Shown here: piece by piece, positions 14,401 through 27,177 of the stretch | Layout of the letters: every line of letters begins with the position of its first letter | Numbering within the stretch: position 1 is the stretch's first letter | Assembly: GCA_022749755.1 (NCBI GenBank) | Contig: CM040450.1 | Location: forward strand, 5,446,913 to 5,510,912 | DNA: 64,000 nt | From: Azadirachta indica | Lineage: Eukaryota; Streptophyta; Magnoliopsida; Sapindales; Meliaceae | Direction of reading: 5' to 3' | Notes under the pieces: model-generated | Told to the model about the DNA's origin: nothing | The model's input: the letters and a program-made list of their open reading frames with translations, nothing else | Databases searched by the model: none | Translations under genes and position numbers: made by a program

Positions 14401-16591
14401 GTTCCCAAAACCCGAGTAGAAAAACTGAAAGTAACCATATTTTGGCCTTCCTTCAAATTCAATGATGCTATCTGCTCATTAGTGGGAATATTGGTCCTAA
14501 AAAATTGCTTGTGAGGAGACTCACTGATGCCAGTGGATGATGCAGATTCTTGTGAGTTCTGTAAACCACTTTCGGAATCAACAAATACCTCCTCGCTCGA
14601 TGAATTACTGCTGGTGTGCTCAAGTGTTTTGACCCTTCTAAAGGGAATAGGCCAAAGCCTCCATCTACGTCCAGAGGAAGTGGGTGTAATTGCAGAATCA
14701 TTATCCTTCGACTTTTGTGTATCCTCCTGCTCCACGGGAATCACATCTTTTGGCTCAACGGGTAACTCTAAACCAAATGCAGCCAATCCAAGAACAATAG
14801 GAGCAGCTTTTTCCCATAACAAGTACCTCTCTCTAGCTCTGATGACTAAGTTTTCATTCTTAATAATTGATGCTGCATTGCATCTGAATTCATCTTCAGA
14901 TATCCGATGTGCATCAAAGGCTTCAGCTGCAGCATCAAAGCCCATCCCAGCACAAAGCTCATTTCCACACAGTGAGATCTCAAACCCTGCAAATATAAGA
15001 CAAATGAAAAGAAACTAAGTAATCAGTAGGAATCAATCGATGACACAACATTCATAATTACAACTAAAGCCAGCAAAAGGTCTTTAATTATGCCTGAAGG
15101 ACTTTGTTCACTTGAACTTGTTCCTCGAGGTTCCACAGTCTCGCTTTTACAGCAGTCATCTTTGTCCACAGGTCTTTGCATTCTATCATCCATTTCTTCA
15201 ACTGTTGCAGGTATACCAACTTGATCATCCTTCCTCTCTGCATCATTACTACCAGAATCAATAGATTCATTGTCAGAAACCACTTTTTCTACATTCAATC
15301 CCAAGTTCTTAACTATGTCACGTTCAACAAGTTTATCTGTAGACCTATTGTGGCGAAGAGAATGCAGACCACTTGAGGGAGATGGCCTATCATCATTTCT
15401 ATATACACCTGCCTCTTCAGTTTCATTATCATTTTCAGTTTTACTGACATCTTCGGATTTATTAGCATCTTCAGTTTTGTTAACTACCAAATGACCTTCA
15501 AGAGATTTCTCCTGTGAATCCAGAACCTCCAATGAGGAACCAGTCTCATTTAAATCAGCATTTCCAACCTGTTTGTCCAATTCTGTTAGCTCCAAACAGC
15601 TTTTAAAAACATCTTCTCTCCTAATATCAGCAGGAACACTGCCTATGCGGTGATTTCCTTCTTTGATGGCAATGTTCGGAGTTTCATCAGCTTGACAGGT
15701 GTGTTCTCCCTCTCCTTCACATACTTCCAGCTCATGCCTAGATGCAATATCATCATCTTTCATGCTTAGGTCATTATCATTCGCAACTTCAGCTGTAGAT
15801 GAATTCAACTTACTGATATAATCATCAGCCCATGCATTGCCACTTGAACTGAACTCCCCATTCCCCTCACAAAATTCAGCCCCTTCCCCTGGGCCTAAAT
15901 GAAACTGAGGTGTACTTAGTTGCACGTTCTCAGTATCCTGTTCTGATGTTGAGACAGGAGCTGTCAGTACATGGCCATCCACACTCACCAAGATGACTTC
16001 TGAGTCCGAACCCTGTGAATCCCGATAATGCTCACCATCTAAACTTTCATATTGGTTAGCCCCATAATCTGACATCTCAACCGAACCCTCCAGAGTGGAC
16101 TGCCCATCTTGAAATTCATAAAACCTGTGATCACCATCAGATTCTGCCCTCTGAAGCCTGTCAACCCCCAAGGAATCACATTCATTCCGCATTCGAGTCA
16201 CCCCAGAATCAGAGACACTATGTTCTAGCCTACATACCTCACTGTTACCATCAACAAAACTACTATCATCAGTTGTAACTTCCACATTCCCATTTGGCTC
16301 ACTAACTTTACCACAATCAACCTCCCTTATAAAATATGCTTCCCCAGAATTATCTAGATACATATGAAAATTCGCTTCGACGCCGTTGACAGTTATGCGA
16401 ACAAACTTCTCCGCGCCTTTGAGAACACCCTGAAATTTACCAAAACGAACATACCAAGGTGTGCTTCGAAATGTCCCATCTTGCTGCTGAACCACAATAA
16501 CGTCAACAGCTCCACCAAAGGGATGAAATGGGGTGGCAACAGAGTATACGCCTTGTGAGATTAGACTCCCAACTTTTCCAACCACGTTCAT
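11444..16591 (-). CDS. PAH: Phosphatidate phosphatase, lipin family (PAH), 912 aa, 10 exons
   Basis: Lipin-type Mg2+-dependent phosphatidate phosphatase; the family converts phosphatidic acid to diacylglycerol and in plants limits ER phospholipid synthesis. Exons from the 5' end: 15094-16591, 14394-14986, 14218-14291, 13374-13458, 13143-13229, 12768-12840, 12001-12044, 11790-11918, 11600-11698 and 11444-11500, total 2739 nt in frame. The N-terminal lipin domain begins [20 protein letters not shown], with the typical [15 protein letters not shown] stretch. A long acidic, Ser-rich, probably disordered region occupies about residues 110-490. The C-terminal lipin/HAD domain has the catalytic DVDGT motif at residues 715-719, then [14 protein letters not shown], and ends LPLPDIEM. 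Start: 16591 is the first ATG; the frame is open upstream but has no ATG. Length fits the plant proteins (about 900-930 aa). PAH1 versus PAH2 is not decided. Confidence 0.95.
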
Positions 16592-17275
16592 TTCATCAAT
16601 ATATTGTAACCTCACAAAATTCTTGCAGAATCAACAAAACTCTATTCAAAGTTCACCTCTTACACTCTTTTCAATCAAAAATCCCAGAAAGATTAGTTTC
16701 TCCAATAATCTAAGGCTCTTATACTGCTGTATCTGCATTCAATTTGAAACTTAAAATAAGTAAACACAAAAGAGAACAAAACGAAGTCACTACCATGATG
16801 AGGTAATTTAAAGCACTAATACTTCGTTTAGTTGGCAAGAAAAGAAAGGAAAACAAAATAAAAGAAGAAATCTTGGCACATTCGAGCCGCCATTGCACCC
16901 CATAATCCATGTAAAGTTGAACCAAATAACAAACTTAGAACATTAACAGAAATGAAAGAATTTCTAACACAAGATTACAATCTTCGATTCTTTTCCTACA
17001 TTTCCTCATCACAGGTACTGATTCTCCAAGAAAATCAAACAAAGAAAGATGAGAAATTCCAAAAACGAAAAGAAACTGCATTGAGAAATCAAATTCCTAA
17101 ATCACCAGAAGCATGCTACAATCGAAACTTTCCAAGCTTGACACATGAAAGAAAATACAGAGGCGGTTAAACTTACAGATTCAAAAATCGGAGAAAACGA
17201 TGACCGAACTAATCTCGCAGCTGAAGAAATTGAACAAATTCTGTATCGTTCTATCTTCTTCAAGATATTTAATTT
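16592..17275 (-). promoter_or_regulatory. Spliced 5' leader and promoter-proximal region of PAH
   Basis: On the minus strand a strong donor (TCT|GTAAGTT) lies at about 17172-17178. Acceptor-like sites (TTCTGCAAG, TTTGTGAG) lie within 50 bases upstream of the PAH ATG. I read this as a 5' UTR exon at about 17178-17270 followed by a ~540-bp leader intron. No other gene is seen here. Confidence 0.5.
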
Positions 17276-18532
17276 TGTTGAATTTTCAATTCCCGTCCTA
17301 TTTATTTTTATGTTGTAAATAAATTCTGGGTAGTTAAGATTCTCGGGGGCTTCGAAATTTGGAATTTTTGGAGGGTTGTTTGGATAACAAAAAAACCAGA
17401 GTCAGAAACCGAAACCTTCATGTGCAACAAAATAAATAGGTAATCCTGAAATGGAAATGAATAATTTTGTCCTGTATTTTTATTTAATTTACAGAAATAC
17501 CTTGTCAATGATGCGTAAATGCTGATTTATGGGTTGGGTATTTTGGGGATTGTGTTTAGTTCCGTGTAAATTAGACGTCACCAGGTTTGAACGGACGGAA
17601 CCGGGCCACCACCTCGTAGAGCTATTGTCTTGAAGTGAACAAAATTTAATTAATGAAACTTCTAAGAAACACATTTTTAAAAAATAAAAATTTAAAGATA
17701 AAATTACCTTAATACCCTTTTTTCATTTTTTGTTATATTCCCTCTTCTATTTCTTAAAATTCAAGTAATTCATAATATTTAATTCAAATCGTTAGTTACA
17801 TTTATAAGAAAGTTTCTAAAAAAAAAAAATTCCCTACAACGAAATGGATTGTTGTCGAACGTAAAATTAGTAAAACAAAAACACTTTTTTAATTAATTAT
17901 TTCCATAAAATAAAAAAAAATTACCCATCTGAATTCGTTTTTGAATTGTTTAGTGCTACCAGACAATACAACAATCCATTAGAAAAGATTAGCCAACATT
18001 GTAACGAAATAATTTAATGCTACAAGTCCAATAATACGCAACGTATCTGTCCCATAAGGCAAAAGTCTTACCCACCAACCCATACTTTCACATTAAAGAG
18101 AGATTTGACCGAGTGTCACTTATTTACACGTTAATTTAAAAAGTTGATTATATAAATAAAAATATGAAAAGAAAATTCTAGATGTTGCAGGGAGGCGTTT
18201 GCAAGAAAGGGCATGATGGGTAACTTAAAATATGGACGAAGGGAAGTTCGGGAAGTCGTGGAGGGCTTGGTAAGTATTGCAAGATTTGCATTGTAAATTT
18301 CTGATTGTGTTCTGAAATGCTCTGGAAAGGAGGAAGGAAGGAAGGAAAGAAAGAGAGAAACAAAGTGACTTACACGTGTTGTCGATGTGCGTTACAACTT
18401 TCTGATTTGGCAATTGTTTTCAGTTATGTTGGTTCAGTTTTTGTCTAGAGAACAAGACAAGATAGAAAAAAGATGTTCTCCATTTCGATACAATTAATGA
18501 CTCTCTCACACTATCTGCGACAAAAACCATAA

Positions 18533-20113
<1,581 letters not shown>

Positions 20114-21648
20114 AACATAATTAATTATAAATATTTGTCTGAATAATAATCACAATTATTTATCCATCGATTTTGATTGAAATTAATGCAATTTATGCAC
20201 AAAATGCAATTTAATTAAATTATGATTGTCTTTTATAGATTTTAGCAAAAGAAAGCCAATGTGAGCCCATGTGTGTGAACCAGGAGAGCTATGCCGCTGG
20301 GTTCGGTGCACCATTTGTACGAGGACTATTCTTAATGGTATATTGGTATATGCCTTTTATGGTTGGGCCGCCTTTTTTTTACTTAATAACAAGGGATTTG
20401 AATTTTGATGTGAGTAAAGATTTTTGCCACCTAAATTTTGTCCCCATCAAGTACGGATAATAAAATAAAATATATTTTAGTTGACAGATAATAAAATAAA
20501 GGTATTAGGCCAAATTTTTAAGAGTAAAAAGAATTTTACTCAATATTAAATTACTATATTTTAATTGCGATTAAGAATAAAATGGCATTTATATAAATTA
20601 TTAACAGAAATAAAATATATTATTGTATGTATGGTTACCCGAATAACTTTTTACAAATTTGCTTAATTAATTATATTTATTAATGTGTCTTTATAATATA
20701 TTGATTATAGCTAAGTATGATTGATCATTATATTATGTATTTCTAATCTATATATATGAGTATCTAAAATAAATGGTTAAACTATGATTACAATATAATT
20801 AGTCATAGTATTCAATTATAAGTTTTAATTGTTTATTATTTCAAATGTTGTCTTTCGAATTTTAATTTAATAAATAAACAACAAATGTCTTAAATTTATA
20901 ATTTATTAATTTTATTTTATTATTTTTTACTTGTTTAGTTTATTGTTATTTTTAGTTGGTTTAAATTAATTTTTAAACTTTTAAATATAAAAAGAAATAA
21001 AAAAGTTTATTAATAACAATAATTTACTATTTATAATTTTGCACTGTTAATTTAATATTTATAATTAATAATAGTAAAATTTTACACAAAAAAATTATTT
21101 TATTTACAAAAATTAGTAATAATTATTGGGCTAACTCATTACAGCCCACAGGCTAACCCAAGCACAAGTCCAACGCAATCTATAAAGCTCGAACTTTATC
21201 GGTCCAACTGGTTTTTGTTTTTATAAAGTAGGCTTCAACAATCTAACACAACTATTGTGTGTGTTTATGTCAGTTTGGCACATGAGTCTATATGGGTCAT
21301 GCTAGCCCAACCCATTTGCCACCCTTATTAACTCATGTAATGTCAAAACTAATCAAATTCTTATATTACATATTATTCAAAAATATATCCATACACATAA
21401 TATTTTTAATATTAGCATGGATAATAATTTATATCTAATATTTTATTTTAATTATTTATTTATATAAAATTGCAATTTGTTAAAAATTTTAATAAATAAG
21501 GAGTTATAAACAAATTGTGAGAGATGTATTTGAGAGTAAAATGAATATCAAATTGTATCTTCAAACCTAATTAGTCAAGTTTTTTTAACACTCAAATTCA
21601 CATTAAGATGTCTTTTAATCTATTTCTCTTTAAACTCTCATAAAAAAT

Positions 21649-21649
<1 letters not shown>

Positions 21650-21675
<26 letters not shown>
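21650..21675. repeat. TA microsatellite
   Basis: An uninterrupted TA run in intergenic DNA. Confidence 0.9.
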
Positions 21676-21679
<4 letters not shown>

Positions 21680-24600
21680 GGTAGTATTAGGCTATGCTAA
21701 GAACCTTTTTTATAGTAAAATATTTCATAAGTTAAATATCTTTTCTCCTCCCTACTTATATCCATCATTAAAGTGGTTTTTAAAAAATTCTCTACTAATT
21801 TTAAAATATGAAAGTAGTTAATCAATATTATCTCTCACTATCCGTAATATAAAGAATTGTTTTATTATAAGGAAATTAAAAGGAGACTTAATCAATTCTA
21901 CCACTAACGCTTAAATAAGATAGTGAATAACTATGAATTTACTTTAATTGATACAATATTTATTATTGACATTTGGAATATATAATTAAAAAAATCTTAC
22001 ATTATCCTACTTGGGCCACATGTTAAATGAAATATCTATAAATATTAATAATAACTTGATACGGTAGTCATTTCTCTATTGAACTTTAAACTATCCATAT
22101 ATCAAATGATAGTGGTACTATAAGAAAATATCAATGCATGAATTATGGTAGTCATTTCTCTATTGAAGAAAAAACATTTGGTGCCATTTATTTTAAGATA
22201 CTTTCTAATTGAAATTTTTATCTTTATAAATGAACTTCAATAATTTATTTAAGGTCCAACTTAACATTCTAAATAGACTCTTGAAAGTATTTTATGTACA
22301 CATATATAAAGTCTTTATTGTAATTATAAAATTAATATATAAGTCAAAAGATACATTCAAAGTGCAAATCCACAAAAATAAGTCAATAAAACCCATATCT
22401 AGACGATCAATACAATTAGCAAATTAATTTTTAGTGAAACATTTACGCCGAGTTGGTGTCCTAAAAAAGAATATAAAATAATAATAAAACTTATAGTTTG
22501 AAGCGATGAAGTGGAGCCAAATGTATACATATATATGTGTATATATATATTGTGTTTTTATTTGCAAAGAAAATTAAAAGCAAACTAAACAGAATAGTAG
22601 CAAAGTTGAGTCCGATAGAGAAAGGGAAAAAAAAAAAAAAAGAGAAAATGGAAAAAGAAACCAAGAACAAAATGGAGAAGGAAAAGAAAGGAAAAAAAAA
22701 ATATAAAGGAATTCTTTGCAATAAGCAGGAAAAATATAGGAAAGGATATTGGGAAATTGAATTGGTATCTAGAAATTTAGTGGATGATATATTTATGAAA
22801 TTAAAATAATATTATTCATGTATTTGTGATACGTATTAGGTTTTAAATCAGTTTTAATGGTAAACTACTGAATTCTGTATTTTTAGGGAGCAATGCAATA
22901 TTAATAAATCAAGAGGATACTAAACATTCTAGATGTTGAACTATCAACTGTAAGTGGATACTTTTAAAATATTATGTATTTATAATACATTTAAATATTA
23001 AACATATCATGATTATTTTGCTTGTTAATGTGTTTAATTGCATTGCATAGAAAATGACATTTAAGTTATGTGTGATGTCTAATAATTGTGTGAAGGACAT
23101 TGTTTTTTATTTAAATATTGTTTGTGTTTATTTAAAGCACCCCACATGTATGTATTTCCTAATTATATAGTTAAGTGATGATATAAGGCCATTGGGTTGA
23201 GTATGACTTTTTTGCTTGGGCGACAGAAATTCAGCCAAGCATAATATTCCTCGAGTACTAGTTAGATGCGATGTAAATTGTTTGTGATGACATCTGTTCT
23301 TATTATCCAAATGATGTTTAATTTATGCATGATTTAAAGATGTTTTAGAGTAATGTATGAAAATGTGTTTTCTTCTAAATAATATCTATTCACTGAATTA
23401 CAAATTCATTCTTTTCCCCATTTTTCTCTAAGTCACATAGGATTATATGAAGGGTGCTTTTCAATAAATGAAGTTGAGACCACTCTCTTTATATTACACG
23501 AAATATTTTGAGTAGATCATGTATGTCTATGATCATATATATATATATGTATATATATTTGATAAAACATTAATTCTTGTTAATAATGGAGGTTTGAGGC
23601 TATTTACATTATTCATGAGTTTTATTATATGATGTTCATAAGAAGATTACAGGTAAAATATACAGATATTTAGTAAGATTTATTTCGGACTTTTAAGAGT
23701 GGTTGGGGTGAGTTTTGTCATTTAGTCATCAAATTCACCAAAATAAGCTCTATTTTTTTTATATTCATTCACGTTTCCCAAAGTGACCTTTTAAGAATAA
23801 TAACTTTACATCGATATCTTTTTTTGGCTGATCTTTTATTCTTCGTAGAGAGTAAAACTTTATTGGAATGTACATAATAAATTGTTCATAGTATTTTTAC
23901 TTAGATCGATAATTTATAGATCACAAATTGTATTGCTTATAATATAACTTTGTAGAAAAATGAATTTTATCTTTTAAGATAATCTTTTGTATTAAATCCT
24001 TTTATAAATATATGCCTTTTGTTAAACAGCTATAAACCTCTCATAAATTTATCTATGAAAATTTTTATGCCGATAAAGATTGTCATATACTTTATTTAGA
24101 GGTTTATGATAAATAATTTTGTCGTATGGTAAAACTAAAATTAATATTTGCAAGCAAAACTATAGGCATTGTGTAAGCTGATACCAATGAAAGGATTTTA
24201 TATACTAATCTTTAAAGGTTGCAAACTATATGGTTTTTCTTTTCTTTGTAAAAATCTTTAGGCTATTAAATTTTTTTAATAGCAAACTTAATTTCATGGG
24301 AGAATAACTTTGATAGTAAATTCTAAATTAACCAATGTTATATTAATAGCAAATTCTAACCTTCTTGTAGGTAAAAGTTATAAATACAATGAATTTACTA
24401 AAAATCTTTATCTTTTATAAATATAACAATAAAACTAAGAAGCACATACACTCTTAAGAAAATCATTAACTATGGGTTTATGAATTTTCTTATTTCAATG
24501 TACAAGTTACAATCTTATTCCAAATTAGATTATTAAAATAATTATTTCCCTTTGGGGCTAAATAATTATTTAATGAATTAATTAAAATTAACTTTTATGT

Positions 24601-25485
24601 CATACATATTTTTTAAGAAATATGTTTATACGATATTATATAGGTTATCAATACTATCATACAAAAATATTATTATATTTTAAAATGCTATAACTACTTG
24701 CAAGGTACAATAATATTGTAAAATTTAAATGACATCATGTAAATGAGCCAAATAATATAAAATATTATGACATAAGTAAAAAAATTATAACATTAGAATA
24801 GGCTAGAATTTATGACATAGATATATCTTTAAACACAAAAAATTTTAAATAATTTATATAGTTTGATTAATCTCATTAATATGATAAAATTATATTATAA
24901 TATTATATATATACTTGATAAGAGTTAATATATTTTCACGAATCTCCTTCATAATAAAAATTATAAATCATATTAATCACACTATATTGCACAAATTTGA
25001 TATAAATAATAATCAAAATATGAAACTTGAGAATGTGTAATACTTAATTATATTGATGTAAACATGTTTGTCTAATTGCTCTTTAATTAGATCTTGAAAA
25101 TATATTTCCTTCACCAAATTTTTTGAAGACAAATTGAAACAAAATTGACAAAAAGTCAAATACAAGCAAGAAATATATTTAGTGTGATGTGATTCAACTA
25201 GATGTAATTATATTTAAAAGAATAAGTCTAATAAGTTTAAGTAATTAAACTATCATGCATAAATAAATACATTTATACTATCTTCCTTAAAATAATAAGA
25301 GTCTATGACAAATTCATGTAAATACTCATTCTAATATGTATCACAACATATATGAATTAAGGAGAGTGTATATAAAATTAATCTTTTTGATAATAGCCAT
25401 ATAAACAAAATTAAAACAATATATATGTATTGGAAAATGAAAATCAAATTGTGTTTGAAAAATTGTCTACAATTATCAAACACAA

Positions 25486-25506
25486 TAAAAAAAAAAAAAA
25501 AAAAAA
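25486..25506. repeat. Poly(A) tract upstream of the 7-TM gene
   Basis: About 20 consecutive A residues lie some 350 bases before the start codon of the 7-TM gene, at the edge between AT-rich DNA and the more GC-rich promoter and leader. Confidence 0.85.
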
Positions 25507-25854
25507 GAAAACAAATCATTGAGACGTTGACCATTAAACACACGAGCGTTTTTCTTGGGGGTTAAATTGACTGGGCTGGACCGTTTGACCAAGACCCCGA
25601 AGCCCGCTCGACAAGACGCACAAGCAAACGTAAAACATCCACAGTGCAACGACATCGTATCGTTGTACCAAATCTGGAAACATCTCTCAACTCGCCGACT
25701 AACCCAATCCAACCGACTAGATCTGAGATCCCATCATGAACATTGTCGTCCAAATAAAGCAACTCTTAATCTTATATTTCTCCATTCCTCTCTCGTTCAC
25801 AGTTCTCCACTAACGCCCCTCCACCACCCCAATCACCGCCTGATTTTCTCCAAA

Positions 25855-27177
25855 ATGGCGAAAATATCCTTATCCTTACCATTTCTCATCCTCCTCTCCC
25901 TCCTCCTCCTCTCTGTCGCCACCGCCGAGATCAAGACTCTAACGATCACCGCTGACTCCCGCCCCATGATCCTCTTTGAGAAATTCGGATTCACTCACAC
26001 CGGCCATGTCACCGTCTCTGTCAGCTCCGTCTCCGTTTCCTCCTCCTCATCCGCCCCCAACCCTAACCCCTCCCGTCTCGGCTTCTTCCTTCTATCTGAA
26101 GAATCCCTCCTTCAAGTACTCGTCGAGATCCAACAGAACCCTAATTTCTGCGTCCTCGATTCCCACTACATTCTCCGTTTATTCAACTTCCGCGACCTCT
26201 CGCCGCCTCCTCTGTCTCGATTCAACCAATCGTATCCCGTCACGGCTCCGAACGAGTATTCCCTCTTCTTTGCCAACTGCGCGCCCGAAACTCAGGTGTC
26301 GATGCAAGTACGAACCGAGGTCTACAATCTGGACCGCGATGGTTCGAGGGATTATCTCTCGGCCGGTCTCACGCAGCTGCCATCATTGTTTTTCTTCTTC
26401 TCCATTTTGTACGTTGTGTTTTTAGGAATCTGGGCCTACGTTTGTGTGAAAAATCCAAGATCTGTTCATAGGATTCATATACTCATGGCTGTGCTGCTGC
26501 TAATGAAGGCTTTGAATCTGATATGTGCAGCGGAGGATAAGCATTACGTGAAAAACACGGGGACCCCGCACGGCTGGGACGTGTTGTTTTACATATTCCA
26601 GTTTATTCGTGTAGTTTTGCTCTTCACAGTGATCGTTTTGATCGGTACGGGGTGGTCATTTTTGAAGCCCTTTTTGCAAGAGAGGGAGAAGAAGGTGTTG
26701 ATGATTGTGATTCCTTTACAGGTTTTGGCCAATGTGGCTTCAATTGTGATTGGTGAAACAGGGCCCTTTATTAAGGACTGGGTGACATGGAACCAGGTGT
26801 TCTTGTTGGTAGATATTATCTGCTGTTGTGCCATTATTTTCCCGATCGTCTGGTCAATTCGATCTTTAAGAGAGACTTCAAAGACTGACGGGAAGGCAGC
26901 AAGGAACTTGGCCAAGTTGACTTTATTTAGGCAGTTTTATATTGTTGTGATTGGATACTTGTATTTCACGCGAATTGTGGTTTTTGCTCTTAAGACCATC
27001 GCTGCTTATAAGTATCAGTGGGTAAGCAATGCTGCTGAGGAGATGGCGAGTTTGGTGTTTTATATCGTCATTTTCTATATGTTTAGGCCTCTGGAGAAGA
27101 ACGAGTACTTTGTTCTTGACGAGGAGGAAGAGGAGGCCGCCGAGATGGCGCTCAGGGATGAAGAGTTTGAGCTTTGA
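25855..27177 (+). CDS. GPR107/108-like seven-transmembrane protein (Lung_7-TM_R, CAND6/CAND7 type), 440 aa
   Basis: A single-exon gene. Residues 1-24 form a signal peptide (LLSLLLLSVATAE). Residues 25-170 are a lumenal or extracellular domain with Cys99 and Cys142, a likely disulfide pair, and N-glycosylation candidates such as NQS. Seven hydrophobic segments follow at about 176-197, 206-225, 241-266, 281-300, 313-335, 358-381 and 396-411. The loop GTGWSFLKPFLQ after the third segment is characteristic of the GPR107/108 family. A short cytoplasmic tail ends in an acidic cluster (LDEEEEEAAEMALRDEEFEL). Plant members have been proposed as candidate G-protein-coupled receptors; animal relatives act in Golgi and endosome trafficking. 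The frame is open upstream of 25855 but has no ATG, so this Met followed by the signal peptide is the start. Orthology to CAND6 versus CAND7 is not settled. Confidence 0.93.
   Translation: MAKISLSLPFLILLSLLLLSVATAEIKTLTITADSRPMILFEKFGFTHTGHVTVSVSSVSVSSSSSAPNPNPSRLGFFLLSEESLLQVLVEIQQNPNFCVLDSHYILRLFNFRDLSPPPLSRFNQSYPVTAPNEYSLFFANCAPETQVSMQVRTEVYNLDRDGSRDYLSAGLTQLPSLFFFFSILYVVFLGIWAYVCVKNPRSVHRIHILMAVLLLMKALNLICAAEDKHYVKNTGTPHGWDVLFYIFQFIRVVLLFTVIVLIGTGWSFLKPFLQEREKKVLMIVIPLQVLANVASIVIGETGPFIKDWVTWNQVFLLVDIICCCAIIFPIVWSIRSLRETSKTDGKAARNLAKLTLFRQFYIVVIGYLYFTRIVVFALKTIAAYKYQWVSNAAEEMASLVFYIVIFYMFRPLEKNEYFVLDEEEEEAAEMALRDEEFEL

Noticed and set aside
16592..16615. 8-residue N-terminal extension of PAH
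   Set aside because: The upstream codon is [17 protein letters not shown] is the usual lipin-type start.
17843..17980. 13-bp perfect inverted repeat AATGGATTGTTGT/ACAACAATCCATT about 110 bases apart
   Set aside because: Too short, no target duplication and no extended arm pairing, so a mobile element cannot be claimed.
21310..21335. Transposon-end-like sequence CCCATTTGCCACCC
   Set aside because: No matching opposite terminus or target duplication found nearby.
22537..22809. Lys/Glu-rich 90-codon ORF
   Set aside because: Arises from a purine-only low-complexity tract and has no complex sequence.
25555..25854. 100-residue N-terminal extension of the 7-TM protein
   Set aside because: It would need a TTG start and would bury the signal peptide; the ATG at 25855 fits the family.
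26589..26915. Antisense ORF opposite the 7-TM gene
   Set aside because: A shadow of the hydrophobic coding region.
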